DNA from: Mycobacterium szulgai
GTDB taxonomy: Bacteria > Actinomycetota > Actinomycetes > Mycobacteriales > Mycobacteriaceae
Direction of reading: 5' to 3'
DNA: 64,000 bases
Assembly (NCBI RefSeq): GCF_002116635.1
Contig: NZ_LQPW01000120.1
Location: 62,001-126,000 of the forward strand
The translations under genes were made by a program, and so were the position numbers. Positions 34,286 to 43,893 of the stretch are shown piece after piece (position 1 is the stretch's first letter; each line of letters opens with the position of its first letter). Under the pieces are notes generated by a model. That model did not search any database. It was not told the DNA's origin and saw nothing but the letters and a program-made list of their open reading frames with translations.

Positions 34286-34966
34286 TTAGGGGGCGACGCG
34301 CAGGACGCGCGATTGGGCAAGGGCCTGGGCGAGTCCGATTTTTTCGTCGTCGGTGAGGTTTCCGGGTAACTCGCGCACGTAGAAATCGCTGTTCTGCGCG
34401 ACGAAGTGCAAGGCGGGTTGAGCAATGCCGTTGGCAGACAAGACCACAGAGCCTGCGCTATCGACAAGTTCGACGGTGCGGCCGGAGCCGTTGACAGTCA
34501 GTTGCCCGGCTTGGGCGTTGATTACCCGTCGCGACGGGCTGATGCTATTGCTGTCGTACCAGATCCGCGGCAGTGGCCCGCCATACAACGCCTCGTAGCG
34601 TTCGCGGAACTCGCTGAACGTGCCCACCCGACGCCTATCGACGACGTTGCGGCCGGCGGGTACGTGATTGAGGTATCTGCCGAAGTAGTGGTGGCTATAG
34701 GCGGTGTATTCGGCCGTGAACAGGATAAATGTGTGCCAGGCTTGGTCGACCATTGCCGAGTACATTCCAAGGCTTACGTCATCAGTGATCTCGCATAACA
34801 CGAAGAACTTTTTCACTTCACTGAACAACTCTCCGGCCAAGGCAGGAGTGTCCGCGACCCGATCATTAATGAGTCGGTCGATGACATAGGGTGCGTCGAA
34901 CGCCAACGCCTTTTTGTGTCGCTCGCTAAGCACTGAAGATGGTGTGGAAATGGATTCCGATCGCAA
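34286..34966 (-). CDS. conserved protein with DUF1399/GRDP-like N-terminal motif
   Basis: 226 residues from ATG 34966. The segment VDQAWHTFILFTAEYTAYSH...FGRYLNHVP is like the His/Asp-rich repeat of plant glycine-rich domain proteins and bacterial DUF1399 proteins. The C-terminal half (from about residue 140) has no recognisable domain. It runs leftward and is 86 bp upstream of the TetR-hotdog start. No signal peptide or transmembrane helix is evident. Function unknown. Confidence 0.55.
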   Translation of the reverse strand: MRSESISTPSSVLSERHKKALAFDAPYVIDRLINDRVADTPALAGELFSEVKKFFVLCEITDDVSLGMYSAMVDQAWHTFILFTAEYTAYSHHYFGRYLNHVPAGRNVVDRRRVGTFSEFRERYEALYGGPLPRIWYDSNSISPSRRVINAQAGQLTVNGSGRTVELVDSAGSVVLSANGIAQPALHFVAQNSDFYVRELPGNLTDDEKIGLAQALAQSRVLRVAP

Positions 34967-35641
34967 CAGCCCGTCTCCATATTTTTGCTTAAGCCGATCG
35001 CGGTGCGTCCAATGACTGAAGCCGTTCGCTTCGCGAGGGCATGGACTTTAGCTCACTTTGGCTATCGGCTCGCTGGTGATGTATCAAGGCGGTTATTGAG
35101 TTCTGCCGTCATTACGACAGATTGCACAACCCACACCCGGATGGACCGTCCGCAGCAAGCATTTCTGTTGCGTAGGTAGTGATGATGAGCCGGCCTGCCG
35201 TGGTGGTGTCACCCACGCAAGTCGAGTTGACAACATCGCGGCTGGATGCTATTCCGCTCATTCTTGGGAACCTCCGTGTCGATTGCGAACATGATCGGCG
35301 CCATTGCCGGTGCGGCTCATATCGTGGGTCGATGTGGAATAGGCCCACTACCAGTGCAGTTGGACTTATCCTCACCGCGAGCAAAACCCTAGCCGAAGTG
35401 AATCAGCTTGCAGATAGGCATGATGTCGAAAAGATCGGGCGTTTTATACCGATCTGCCCTTATTGACGGCTTTGCAAGATGTGGCCGGCGAACAGCAGGG
35501 GACATCAAACGCCGCAATGGCTGCCCCGCCCCGGGCAGTGTTGTGATTGCGATCGAGAGAGGGTTTGGTTTGGCGGGTCGACGCGATGTAGCCGGGCGGC
35601 ATCTGGTGGGTGCCCGCCGAGCATGATCCGGTAGGACGCGA
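34967..35641. other. intergenic region, less GC-rich, without a supported gene
   Basis: 675 bp holding several short frames on both strands, none with a ribosome binding site, known domain or stable codon pattern. Base use is less GC-rich than the flanking genes, which fits decayed coding DNA or a boundary of acquired DNA. It borders the acyl-CoA degradation island that begins at 35642. Confidence 0.45.
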
Positions 35642-37135
35642 TCACCCGCCCCGCGCGGCGATCATCGCCGAGCGGTTCACTTTGGTGGCCGCGGTGCGCG
35701 GTATGGCGTCGACGAACTCGACGGTCTTGGGCACCTTGTAGGGGGCCAGTCGGCTCTTGGCGTACTCGATCACCTGCTGTTCGGTCAGTGCCTCCGCGGT
35801 TTGCACGACGGCGTGAACGCGGCGTCCCCACTGCGGATCGGACAGACCGATGACCACGACGTCGGCTATGCCCGGATGTCCGGCGAGCGCCGACTCCACT
35901 TCTGCCGGAAAGACATTGGCGCCGCCGGTGATGATCATGTCGGCCCGGCGGTCGACGATGTAAAGGTAGCCGTCCTCGTCCAGGTGGCCGATGTCGCCCG
36001 CGGAGCGAAACCCGTCCTCGGTGGAAGGAAGTGGCGGCGCGCCCCCTAGATAGCGGTACCCCGCGCTCATCGGCGCACGGAGGTAGACATCGCCGTGCTC
36101 GCCCGGGCCCAGCGGTCTCTTGTCGGCGTCCAGAATCCGGATCTCGGTATCCCGGAATCCGCGGCCCACGCTGCCCGGATGAGTCAGCCACTCGTCACCG
36201 CGCAATGCGGTGAGGCCGAGGTTCTCGGTCATCCCATAGGCGGTCACGATCTGCTCCGGACTGAGCAACTCGAACCAGGTGTGTAGCAGCGATGGCGGCA
36301 TTACCGCCGCACCCTGCAAGATGAAGACAATGCTGGATAGGTCTCGCTGACGAACGTCGGGGCGGGCGGCGATTCGCGCCAGCATGGTCGGTGTGGCGGT
36401 GAAGTTGGTGATGCCGAAGCGTTCGATCACGTCTAAAACCAGTGTGGCGTCGAACTTTTCGAGTACGACAAGATGGTCGCCGCCCAATAGCATGAGGAAG
36501 GTGGCGAAGCCGTTGGTGTGATACATCGGCGCGGGCACCATGATGGTCTGGGGCTGGGCGATCGGTGTCCAGTTCGACAGGAATGGCTCGCCCTGCTGGG
36601 GTATCCACAGCGATGGCGCCAGATTGAGAATCACCTTGGGCACACCGGTTGATCCGCTGCTGCAGATGCCGTTGGCGGTCGGCGAAATAGCTTCGGGTAG
36701 GGGACTTTCGGACTCGGCGGTGGCGCGGGCATCTAGTTCCCAGCGGCTCTCTTCGTCGACCACCACGGCGGGGTCGATCACCGCGCGCACCCGCTCGCGC
36801 TCCCATTCGGGTAGATCCCAATGCATCGGAATGGGGACAGCGCCGATCTTCCAGCAACCGAGCGCGGCTAGCACGAGGTGCTGTGAATTCGGTATGGCAA
36901 GTGCGACGAGGGAACCCGTTTGAGCGCCGCGCGCTGCCAGGGCTCGGCCCCACTGGTTGGCGCGTGCGTCGAGGTCGCCGAAGGTCAGTGACTGCGCGGT
37001 GCCGTCCAGCCCGATAACGGTCACGGCCGGCTCGTTCCGCTTTTCTTCGGCGAGCTGCTGGAGTTTGGTTCCGAACGGGATTCCGTCCTCGAGCGGATTA
37101 GGGGTTGTTCCAGATGCGACGGGTTCAGTGCTCAA
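35642..37135 (-). CDS. acyl-CoA synthetase / AMP-binding enzyme
   Basis: 497 residues from TTG 37135, which has GGGGGAG 9 bp upstream. Adenylate-forming core motifs: SSGSTGVPKVIL (ATP loop), YGMTENLG, GDIGHLDEDGYLYIVDRRADMIITGG-type hinge (quoted in part) and ANVFPAEVE; the terminal catalytic Lys lies in RTAATKVNRS. It activates a carboxylic acid as its CoA thioester for the dehydrogenases encoded upstream. It is separated from the dehydrogenase operon by a 73-bp hairpin-containing gap. Confidence 0.9.
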   Translation of the reverse strand: MSTEPVASGTTPNPLEDGIPFGTKLQQLAEEKRNEPAVTVIGLDGTAQSLTFGDLDARANQWGRALAARGAQTGSLVALAIPNSQHLVLAALGCWKIGAVPIPMHWDLPEWERERVRAVIDPAVVVDEESRWELDARATAESESPLPEAISPTANGICSSGSTGVPKVILNLAPSLWIPQQGEPFLSNWTPIAQPQTIMVPAPMYHTNGFATFLMLLGGDHLVVLEKFDATLVLDVIERFGITNFTATPTMLARIAARPDVRQRDLSSIVFILQGAAVMPPSLLHTWFELLSPEQIVTAYGMTENLGLTALRGDEWLTHPGSVGRGFRDTEIRILDADKRPLGPGEHGDVYLRAPMSAGYRYLGGAPPLPSTEDGFRSAGDIGHLDEDGYLYIVDRRADMIITGGANVFPAEVESALAGHPGIADVVVIGLSDPQWGRRVHAVVQTAEALTEQQVIEYAKSRLAPYKVPKTVEFVDAIPRTAATKVNRSAMIAARGG

Positions 37136-37149
37136 CTGCGCCGCTCTCC

Positions 37150-37176
37150 CCCGCAAGCGGGAGGTGCCCCCACCTC
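37150..37176. repeat. double hairpin (CCCGC-AA-GCGGG and GAGGTG-CCCC-CACCTC)
   Basis: Two adjacent inverted repeats in the 73-bp gap between acyl-CoA ligase and ACAD genes. CCCGC/GCGGG is at 37150-37161 and GAGGTG/CACCTC at 37161-37176. Similar GC-rich elements are dispersed in mycobacterial genomes. It could attenuate or process the operon transcript. Confidence 0.45.
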
Positions 37177-37208
37177 ATCGCTGCACTCTGCATCGTCGCC
37201 GGCGCTGC

Positions 37209-38129
37209 TCACGAGAAGAGCGTCTCCAGCGAGCCGTTTGCGACGTCGGGAACGAGGCGCAACGCCAGTGCTTCGCTGCCCAGCGGCAACCGGATGAGCG
37301 GTTGGGTGTGCCGGTCGAGGACGCTGACGTCGGACTCGTCGCAGAAGCCGAGCGCGCCGAGCAACTGATGCGCGGTGCGCAGCACCTGACGTGCGGTGTC
37401 GGCGGCCTTGAGCCGCAACACCAGCGCGTCCGCGGAACGAATCCGCAATGGCACCGTTTCGGGTCGGCACAGGGTGAACTTGGCGAGTTCGCGCAGTCCG
37501 CGCAACGCGACGGAAGCATCGGCGACGGCGAACCTGACGGTTTGGAAATCGGCGAGCGGCTTGCCGAACTGAATCCTGGCGCGCACGTGCTCGGTCGCGA
37601 TTTGCAGCAACTGCTGCACCGACCCCAGAATCCGCCATGATCCCAGCACGAGATGAAGATTAACGTCGGCGGCCGCCACGGTTCCGTCGGGTGCGCTCAG
37701 TGTGGCGGGCACCAAGAACGGCCCCAACTTGGCGCTGGTTCGCGACGCCGGCTGAACGTGGTAGCGGTTGCCGTCGAGGTCTGCGGCGATCCAGCTGCCG
37801 GACAGGTCTCCGTGGTCGATGCGCGGTGCCTCGGGGTTCACCAACGCCAGTCGGGCCCCGTCGACGGCCAGCAGCTCCTCGACCAGCGGATAGGGCAGAG
37901 CCGTCGCGCCGGCGGCCTGACAGAGGACCGCTGCCGCCAGGGCGTCATCGGGGCTGCAGCGGACGTCGAGCTCGAAGGCACCGACCTCTCGCAGCGCTTC
38001 GCGCGCCGAATCCCGGATGGCGCTGTCGGTTTCGGCCCGCAGCGCCGCCTGCGGACCGCCCAGTAGGGCCAACCGCTTGGCCGCGACAGCGGCGAAGTCG
38101 GTAATATCTTGCGGCAGTGCGGTATTCAC
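37209..38129 (-). CDS. acyl-CoA dehydrogenase family protein, short form
   Basis: 306 residues, shorter than a full ACAD (about 380). The C-terminal domain with RIQFGKPLADFQTVRFAVADAS is clear, while the N-terminal domain is short and the usual FAD-binding loop motifs are weak. No catalytic glutamate motif is obvious. It is likely the non-catalytic chain of a heteromeric ACAD with the adjacent gene, which it overlaps by 4 bp. Confidence 0.8.
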   Translation of the reverse strand: MNTALPQDITDFAAVAAKRLALLGGPQAALRAETDSAIRDSAREALREVGAFELDVRCSPDDALAAAVLCQAAGATALPYPLVEELLAVDGARLALVNPEAPRIDHGDLSGSWIAADLDGNRYHVQPASRTSAKLGPFLVPATLSAPDGTVAAADVNLHLVLGSWRILGSVQQLLQIATEHVRARIQFGKPLADFQTVRFAVADASVALRGLRELAKFTLCRPETVPLRIRSADALVLRLKAADTARQVLRTAHQLLGALGFCDESDVSVLDRHTQPLIRLPLGSEALALRLVPDVANGSLETLFS

Positions 38130-39295
38130 CGATGTTGTTCTCCCAGGACGTCGCGTGCCACCAGCATTCGCTGCACTTCGATGGTGCCCGAGGCCACGGT
38201 AGCGGCCTGCGCGTAGCGCCAGTGGTCTTCGATAGCCCCGTGCAGTGCAGCCGACCCACCGCTGTCCAGTGCCGTTGGACCGAGCACTTCGAAGAGCAGC
38301 TCCGCCACCTGCTGATCACAGGTGGTGGTGGCGATGCGGGCCGCGCTGGCGGCCGTGCCGGCCGACGGGTCGTCCTGCAGCGACACGGCACGATAAGCCA
38401 GCAGTCTGGCCACCCGTAAGTCGGCGAGCGCTCGAACCCAACGCGTACGAAGCGTTTCCGGTAACCGGTCCCAGTCCTCGCCAAGCTGGTTGCGCATCCG
38501 GTCCAGTAGGGATTCGCAGCGCGCGTAGCGCGCGATGCCGACGCGCTCGAAGGCCAGCGCTTCGCGCATCACCCGCCAACCGTCGCCGGGCTCACCGAGC
38601 ACGTCGCCGGGAAAGGCCTGCACTCCGTCCAGGAACATCTCGTTGAGGTGATGCGGTCCTAGCATCGACGGGATCGGACGGACGGTGAACCCGGGTCGGT
38701 CCATGGGGATGAGAAACAGGGTGAGCCGCTTGTGCTTTGGCGCATCCGGGTGGGTGCATGCCGCGAGCACACACCAGGACGCCATCTGCGCGTACGACGT
38801 CCAGACCTTCTGGCCGGTGATGCGCCACGCCTGGCCATCTGGACCGTCCGGGACCGCGCGGGTACGCAACGAGGCGAGGTCGGTGCCGGCTTCTGGTTCG
38901 GAGAATCCCTGGCACCAGATCACTTCGCCGGAGGCGATGGCCGAGAGGTGCTGGGCCTTTTGCTCGGCCGTTCCGTAGCGCATAAGTGCCGGCCCGACCC
39001 AGTTGATCCCCATATACTGCGGGCCACGCGGCTCGTGATGAGCCCACATCTCTTCGCGCAGTACCGTCTGCTGCCAGACCGAACCGCCGCCGCCGCCGTG
39101 CTCTTTCGGCCAGGCCAATGCCAGCAGCCCCTCGGCGGCCAGCAGCTTACAGAAGGATTCGGTGGCGGCAAGGTCTTGCGGGTCGCTGGTGCAGGCACCC
39201 AGGAAACCGGTGGGAATATTGTCAGATATCAACTGCCGCAGGTGTGTTCGCAGTTCACCTGCGTCGTCGCCGAGGTCGTAATCCATCGTCGTCAT
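38126..39295 (-). CDS. acyl-CoA dehydrogenase
   Basis: 389 residues from ATG 39295 (MTTMDYDLGDDAGELR). Motifs: WPKEHGGGGGSVWQQ, CQGFSEPEAGTDLASLRTRAV (part quoted), WRITGQKVWTSYA, and SGTIEVQRMLVARDVLG at the end. It overlaps neighbouring ACAD genes by 4 bp on both sides. The upstream reading frame is open for 52 more codons, but the ATGA overlap fixes this start. It is probably the FAD-active chain of a heteromeric dehydrogenase. Confidence 0.9.
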   Translation of the reverse strand: MTTMDYDLGDDAGELRTHLRQLISDNIPTGFLGACTSDPQDLAATESFCKLLAAEGLLALAWPKEHGGGGGSVWQQTVLREEMWAHHEPRGPQYMGINWVGPALMRYGTAEQKAQHLSAIASGEVIWCQGFSEPEAGTDLASLRTRAVPDGPDGQAWRITGQKVWTSYAQMASWCVLAACTHPDAPKHKRLTLFLIPMDRPGFTVRPIPSMLGPHHLNEMFLDGVQAFPGDVLGEPGDGWRVMREALAFERVGIARYARCESLLDRMRNQLGEDWDRLPETLRTRWVRALADLRVARLLAYRAVSLQDDPSAGTAASAARIATTTCDQQVAELLFEVLGPTALDSGGSAALHGAIEDHWRYAQAATVASGTIEVQRMLVARDVLGEQHR

Positions 39296-40386
39296 CCCTT
39301 TGGCAACCCGAGCACCCGCTCGGCGATGATATTGCGCTGGACTTCGGAGGTACCGCCGTAGATGGTGGCGGCCAGCGCATCCTGGCGTTCGAAGAGCAGG
39401 TCCGGGTCCGCGCTCGACTCCGGTCCCGACGAATCCGCACTCAGCTCCCAAACGCGTTGTAGGGTAACCGATCCGAGTAGCTTCATGATATCGGCTTGCG
39501 GGCTGGGCCGGCCGGCGAGTTCATCGCTCAGGGCACGGTAGCCGGTGGCCCGTAACGCCTCGGCGTCGCTGAGGAGGCGGCCGAGGTCACTGTAAATGCC
39601 TTCGTCGACGCTGTTGTGCAACGAGTCCAGACCGCGCTTGATCTCTACCCAGTTCATGATCCAAATCATTTGGCGTTCATGGTGTAGCGACGACAATGCG
39701 ACGTTCCAGCCGCCGTTGAGCGGACCCAACAGGTTGTCCACCGGAATCTCCACATCGTCGAGGAAGACCTCGCAGAACGTTTCGTCGGAGATCGACGCCA
39801 TCCGGATGGGTTCGATCCGCACGCCGGGTGTGTGCAGGTCGAGGATGAGGCAGGAGATGCCGCGATGTTTGGCCGCATCCGGATCGGTGCGCACATATAG
39901 TGTGCACCAACGTGATTCGTGCGCCTGAGTGGTCCAGATCTTGTGTCCGTTGACGCGGAAAACGGGGCCGTCGCGCTTGGCGCGGGTGCGTAGTCCGGCG
40001 AAATCGGAACCCGCTTCCGGCTCGGACATGCCCAGCGCCCACCATTCCTCGCCCCGCAACAGCGGTACCAGCAGGCGGTCGATCTGCGCCGCGGTGCCGA
40101 ACTGGCGGATTCCGGGAGCGGCAACGTTGGGACCGGCGATGTTGGGCAGCTTGGGTGCCGAACGCATGGCTGCTTCCAGACGGACTTCCATGGCGTCACG
40201 CAAACCCAAAGACCGACCGCCGTGTTCGGCCGGCCAGGTGGGCTGTAGCCAGCCGGCTTCGAAGGCCGCTCTCTGGTAGGCCCGTCGCAGCGCGATGTCC
40301 CAGCGGTATTGGCGATACCGCTGGTAGTAGTCGCCGGGCAGAAATTCCGTCAACCATGCGCCGAATTCCTCGGCAGGGGCTGTCAT
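39292..40386 (-). CDS. acyl-CoA dehydrogenase
   Basis: 364 residues with WPAEHGGRSLGLRDAM, MSEPEAGSDFAGLRTRAK, FRVNGHKIWTTQAHE and the C-terminal YGGTSEVQRNIIAERVLGLP. It is a full-length ACAD, member two of the four-ACAD operon, with 4-bp overlaps on both sides. Neighbours suggest it forms an alpha2beta2 enzyme with one of the shorter chains. Confidence 0.9.
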   Translation of the reverse strand: MTAPAEEFGAWLTEFLPGDYYQRYRQYRWDIALRRAYQRAAFEAGWLQPTWPAEHGGRSLGLRDAMEVRLEAAMRSAPKLPNIAGPNVAAPGIRQFGTAAQIDRLLVPLLRGEEWWALGMSEPEAGSDFAGLRTRAKRDGPVFRVNGHKIWTTQAHESRWCTLYVRTDPDAAKHRGISCLILDLHTPGVRIEPIRMASISDETFCEVFLDDVEIPVDNLLGPLNGGWNVALSSLHHERQMIWIMNWVEIKRGLDSLHNSVDEGIYSDLGRLLSDAEALRATGYRALSDELAGRPSPQADIMKLLGSVTLQRVWELSADSSGPESSADPDLLFERQDALAATIYGGTSEVQRNIIAERVLGLPKG

Positions 40387-41417
40387 ATCGCGCCTCCGGC
40401 AAAGCGGCGGCCCAGTTCGTGATAGAGGACGCGGCTGTCGCCCAGCATCGCCGCGCTCTGCCAGGCATGCCGGACGTAAAGGTGGGTGTCGTGTTCCCAG
40501 GTCTGCCCGAGCGCGCCGTGCACCTGCACGGCGGTGCGTGCACAGGTGCTAGCGGCGTCGCCGGCCGCGGCCTTGGCCATTGCGGCGGCAGTCCACGTCG
40601 GATTGGCGGCTGCTAAGTAGGTGAGGCTGCGGGCGCGTTCGATGCTGACGTAGTTGTCGGCGAGTGCGTGTTTGATGCCCTGGAATGCGCCGATCGGCTG
40701 GCCGAATTGCTGCCGCGTCTTGGCGTGCTCGACGGAGCGCTGCAACGCGCCGCTTGCCACGCCGACCAGATCGGCGGCAGCGGCGATCAGCGGTGTGGCC
40801 AATGCGGATTCGAGATCGATGGGCGCGGTGGCCAGCGGTTCGGCGTCGATCTCGATGTCGGCGACGGGCTGTGCGGGATCGGTCGACTCGCCCGCCTGGA
40901 CGGTTACCCCGTCGCCACTGCGCACCACTGCGGCCAGCACGCCGTCGCCGGTAACGGCCAGCGTGACGATGAGCTCGGCGCGGGTGGCATTCGTAACTGC
41001 GACCGCACGTCCGCTTAGGCGCCCGCGCCGCAGCGTCATCGGGGCGCCGGGGAGCCGCCGACCGGGAGAGTGCACCGCCAGGGTCGCGACGACACCGTCG
41101 GCGATGTCGGCGATGACTTGTTGGCACACGTCGCGGCAGGCACGCAAGACGCCTGCGGCCAGGCCGACGCTGCTGAGCAAGGGGATGGGCGCCAGCGCCG
41201 CGCCACATTCTTCGAGGACCACTGCGAGGTCACCCGGTCCGAACCCGGGTGCTGCCAGCTCTGTCCACCCGTGGTCGACGACCGTATTCCACAGGGCGCG
41301 CCACCGCTCGGGATCGATGAGCGCTTGGCGCACCACCTCCGGCGGACATTCGGTACGCAGGATGTCGCGCGCGGTGTCGCGCAGCGTCAGCTGCTCCGAA
41401 GTCAGGCCGACATCCAT
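40383..41417 (-). CDS. acyl-CoA dehydrogenase family protein
   Basis: 344 residues from ATG 41417 (MDVGLTSEQLTLRDTARDIL), with AGAGGTC 4 bp upstream. ACAD features: KTRQQFGQPIGAFQGIKHALAD and VQVHGALGQTWEHDTHLYVRHA. The central FAD-loop motifs are poorly conserved, so it may be a partner chain. It is first in an operon running leftward to the acyl-CoA synthetase gene (35642). A motif shared with another island promoter lies 8-23 bp before its start. Confidence 0.85.
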   Translation of the reverse strand: MDVGLTSEQLTLRDTARDILRTECPPEVVRQALIDPERWRALWNTVVDHGWTELAAPGFGPGDLAVVLEECGAALAPIPLLSSVGLAAGVLRACRDVCQQVIADIADGVVATLAVHSPGRRLPGAPMTLRRGRLSGRAVAVTNATRAELIVTLAVTGDGVLAAVVRSGDGVTVQAGESTDPAQPVADIEIDAEPLATAPIDLESALATPLIAAAADLVGVASGALQRSVEHAKTRQQFGQPIGAFQGIKHALADNYVSIERARSLTYLAAANPTWTAAAMAKAAAGDAASTCARTAVQVHGALGQTWEHDTHLYVRHAWQSAAMLGDSRVLYHELGRRFAGGAI

Positions 41418-41424
41418 AAGACCT

Positions 41425-41440
41425 CTAACATAGCAAAAAT
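41425..41440. promoter_or_regulatory. CTAACATAGCAAAAAT motif, copy 1
   Basis: A 16-bp sequence identical to 54490-54505, in the 76-bp divergent promoter between the ACAD operon and an F420 oxidoreductase gene. It continues as AGTAAACTAG. Related sequences occur at 48824-48841 and, inverted, at 43897-43914. Confidence 0.5.
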
Positions 41441-41493
41441 AGTAAACTAGCGATCCGGGTCCGATCGAGTCGAATACACGCATAGGTGGGCGC

Positions 41494-42339
41494 ATGGCCG
41501 AGTGGTTTCTGTTTCTGCCGCAGGTGCGGTTGCCGGTGGCCGATATCGCCGAACGGGCCCGGTACGCCGAAGCCAGTGGGTTCGATGGGATTGCGTTCAT
41601 CGATCACCTCGAGGCGCCCGGACAACCGGCTGAAAACATCTGGGAGGCAATGGGCATTGCCACCTGGGTGGCGGCCAAGACGCAGCGGTTGAAGATCGGT
41701 CACCTGGTGCTCTGCGATGCGTTCCGGCACCCGGCCGTGCTGGCCAAGCAAGCGGTCACCCTGGCGGCGGCCTCCGACGGCAGGTTCGAGCTCGGCCTGG
41801 GCTCGGGGTCGTGGCCAGCCGAATTCGCCAGATTCGATGTCGGTGACCAAGATCCGGTCGCCCGCGTGCGGCAACTCGAGCAGCACCTGGGTCTGATCAG
41901 GCAGTACTGGGCTGACGGTGAGCGGGCGCAATCTCCCAAGCCGGCCCATCCGATACCGCTGATCCTCGGCGGCAGCGGCCGCCGCATGATGGAACTCGTT
42001 GCGAAGTACGCGGATTGGTGGAACCTACAGTCCAACCACATCGACAGGTTGTCCCGGCTGGCGCCGGCTGCCGGAGGAGCCCGCATCTCGGTCCAGCAGA
42101 TGGTGGGGTTCATCCGGTCCGGTAGCGATCCCGACGCCGTCCGCGAAGTCAGCTCCCGGCGATTCGGTCACCTGGGACCGGGCCTGGTGTGCGGTGACGC
42201 CGCCGAGCTCCGCAGATATTTCGCCGGTTTGGCGGCCCAGCGAGTCGAGCGTTTCTACGTTTGGTTCGCCGATTTCGCGGTCCCCGAATCACTGGCCGAA
42301 TTCGGGGAGTCGGTCATCAAGGAGTTTTCTTCGCCGTAG
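41494..42339 (+). CDS. LLM-class F420-dependent oxidoreductase
   Basis: 281 residues, shorter than the usual 330-350. Motifs: PQVRLPVADIAERARYAEASGFDG-type opening (in part), AAASDGRFELGLGSGSW and IPLILGGSGRRMMELVAKYADWW. It is divergent from the ACAD operon and overlaps the 3' end of an SDR gene by 23 bp. A redox step on the same substrate is likely. Confidence 0.87.
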   Translation: MAEWFLFLPQVRLPVADIAERARYAEASGFDGIAFIDHLEAPGQPAENIWEAMGIATWVAAKTQRLKIGHLVLCDAFRHPAVLAKQAVTLAAASDGRFELGLGSGSWPAEFARFDVGDQDPVARVRQLEQHLGLIRQYWADGERAQSPKPAHPIPLILGGSGRRMMELVAKYADWWNLQSNHIDRLSRLAPAAGGARISVQQMVGFIRSGSDPDAVREVSSRRFGHLGPGLVCGDAAELRRYFAGLAAQRVERFYVWFADFAVPESLAEFGESVIKEFSSP

Positions 42340-43042
42340 CGCGCCGGCGAGCCTCGGTGGGCACAACGGGTGGGCGCGCGTACGGGCCGCGCTGCACTGC
42401 ACTCAACCGGATTTCCGGCAGCTCCACCGACGGGTCCACTGTGTCCAGCCAGGCGACCGCCGCGGCGATGTCGGATACCTGAATCGCATACATCTCGAAC
42501 GGAACATCCTGCAGCATCTCGGTTTCCACCGGTCCCGGCGTCACCAGGTGAACGCTGATGCCGTCGCGGTCGACTTCAAGCGCCAGCGCCCGGGCAAAGG
42601 CGTTCATGCCGGCCTTGGATGCAGAGTAGGCCGTGCGGGCCATCATCGGTTCGTGAGCCGCCGAGGACGAGATGAACACCAGTCGTGAGCCCGCCGGCAT
42701 CTTGGGTAGCACCGCCGACGTCACCACGAAGCAGGAATCCAGGTTGGCCGACATGATGGTGCGCCACTGCTCGAATGTCTGCTTGCGAGCATACGTCCCA
42801 CCGAGCGTGCCGGCCGCGTGCACGACGAGATCGACCGCGGTGAGTTCGCTTATCGCCGCGGCGAATCCGGCCGGATCGGATGCGTCTGCCACGATGTGGC
42901 GAGCGCCGATCTCGGCGGCCGCCGCGCGCAGCGGCGCTTCGCGTCGAGCCACCAGGACTACGTCGTAGCCACGCTCGCACAGCTCACCCGCGCAGGCTTT
43001 GCCGATCCCACCGCTGCCACCGGTGACCAGTGCGGTTCTCAC
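42317..43042 (-). CDS. short-chain dehydrogenase/reductase
   Basis: 241 residues from GTG 43042. Motifs: TGGSGGIGKACAGEL, HAAGTLGG (in place of NNAG), SSSAAHE (catalytic Ser) and YSASKAG. It is 5 bp downstream of the GntR gene and probably co-transcribed with it, and it is convergent with the F420 oxidoreductase gene. The Ser-Tyr-Lys triad is intact. Confidence 0.9.
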   Translation of the reverse strand: MRTALVTGGSGGIGKACAGELCERGYDVVLVARREAPLRAAAAEIGARHIVADASDPAGFAAAISELTAVDLVVHAAGTLGGTYARKQTFEQWRTIMSANLDSCFVVTSAVLPKMPAGSRLVFISSSAAHEPMMARTAYSASKAGMNAFARALALEVDRDGISVHLVTPGPVETEMLQDVPFEMYAIQVSDIAAAVAWLDTVDPSVELPEIRLSAVQRGPYARPPVVPTEARRRATAKKTP

Positions 43043-43047
43043 AGGCT

Positions 43048-43869
43048 TTAGTGACGCCGCATATCGCGCGTGCGCGACAACGCTTGCGGGGAAAGCGCAT
43101 GGATGCGTTGTTCGGGGCGGCCGGACAACACGTAGGTCTGGGTGTCGGCGAGGTGGCGGCCCGCGATGCGACGGGCCCGGTCGACGTCACCTTCGGCGAT
43201 CGTCTCGGCCAGCTTGGTGTGGGTGTTGAGCACGGCACGGCGCTTGGCCAGTGACGGGTAGGTGCCGCGGGCCGCACTCTCGTCGGCCCATTGTTGTTCG
43301 TGGCTGGTCCACAGCGTTTCCAGGCTGCCGACGACGGCGATGATGGTGTGGTTGCCGCAGCCGCGAACGATGAGGTCGTGGAACTGGCGGCCGATCTCGG
43401 TGAAAAGCCGCCCGTCGTCCAGGTTTTCGGCCATGGCATCGTTGACTCGTTTGAGCTCGGGCACCAGGGTGTCCGCGCGGTCGGGCCGCTGGGCGGCCAG
43501 TGCGGCGCAGGCCGGTTCGAGTTCTTGCAATGCCATGCCGAGGTCGGCGACCGCGACGGATTCGCTCTGCAACAGCAGGCCGAGCATGTAAGCGGCGCTG
43601 GTCTTCGCCGGTGCATGCACGACCGCGCCACCGCGGTTGCCCCGGCGCACCGACACCAATCCCTCGGTCTCCAAGATTCGCAGTGCTTCTCGCAGCGAGA
43701 CCAGGCTGACGTTGAACTGCTCGACGAGCACTTCCTGGCGGGGCAGCAGATCGCCGTCGGCGAGTTCGCCGTCGATGATCTGGCGACGCAATTCGTCGGC
43801 TACGATTTCGGCAATCCTCGGCGCCGACAATCGGCGACGGGCGTCGGGTCCAATTCCCAGGGCGGTCAT
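43048..43869 (-). CDS. GntR/FadR-type transcriptional regulator (FCD domain)
   Basis: 273 residues: a GntR winged helix at about 18-80 (IVADELRRQIIDGELADGDLLPRQ and VSLVSLREALRILETEGLV in part) and an all-helical FCD effector domain at about 95-250. FCD ligands are usually organic acids or acyl-CoAs. It is divergent from the CaiB/BaiF gene across 67 bp holding nested inverted repeats. This is the best candidate for the regulator of the acyl-CoA island. Confidence 0.9.
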   Translation of the reverse strand: MTALGIGPDARRRLSAPRIAEIVADELRRQIIDGELADGDLLPRQEVLVEQFNVSLVSLREALRILETEGLVSVRRGNRGGAVVHAPAKTSAAYMLGLLLQSESVAVADLGMALQELEPACAALAAQRPDRADTLVPELKRVNDAMAENLDDGRLFTEIGRQFHDLIVRGCGNHTIIAVVGSLETLWTSHEQQWADESAARGTYPSLAKRRAVLNTHTKLAETIAEGDVDRARRIAGRHLADTQTYVLSGRPEQRIHALSPQALSRTRDMRRH

Positions 43870-43893
43870 CCGATCCTCGCAGGGCTCACTTGC

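Noticed and set aside
34967..35641. Several short frames on both strands, for example 35179-35466 on the plus strand
   Set aside because: No ribosome binding sites, no recognisable domains and no consistent codon pattern.
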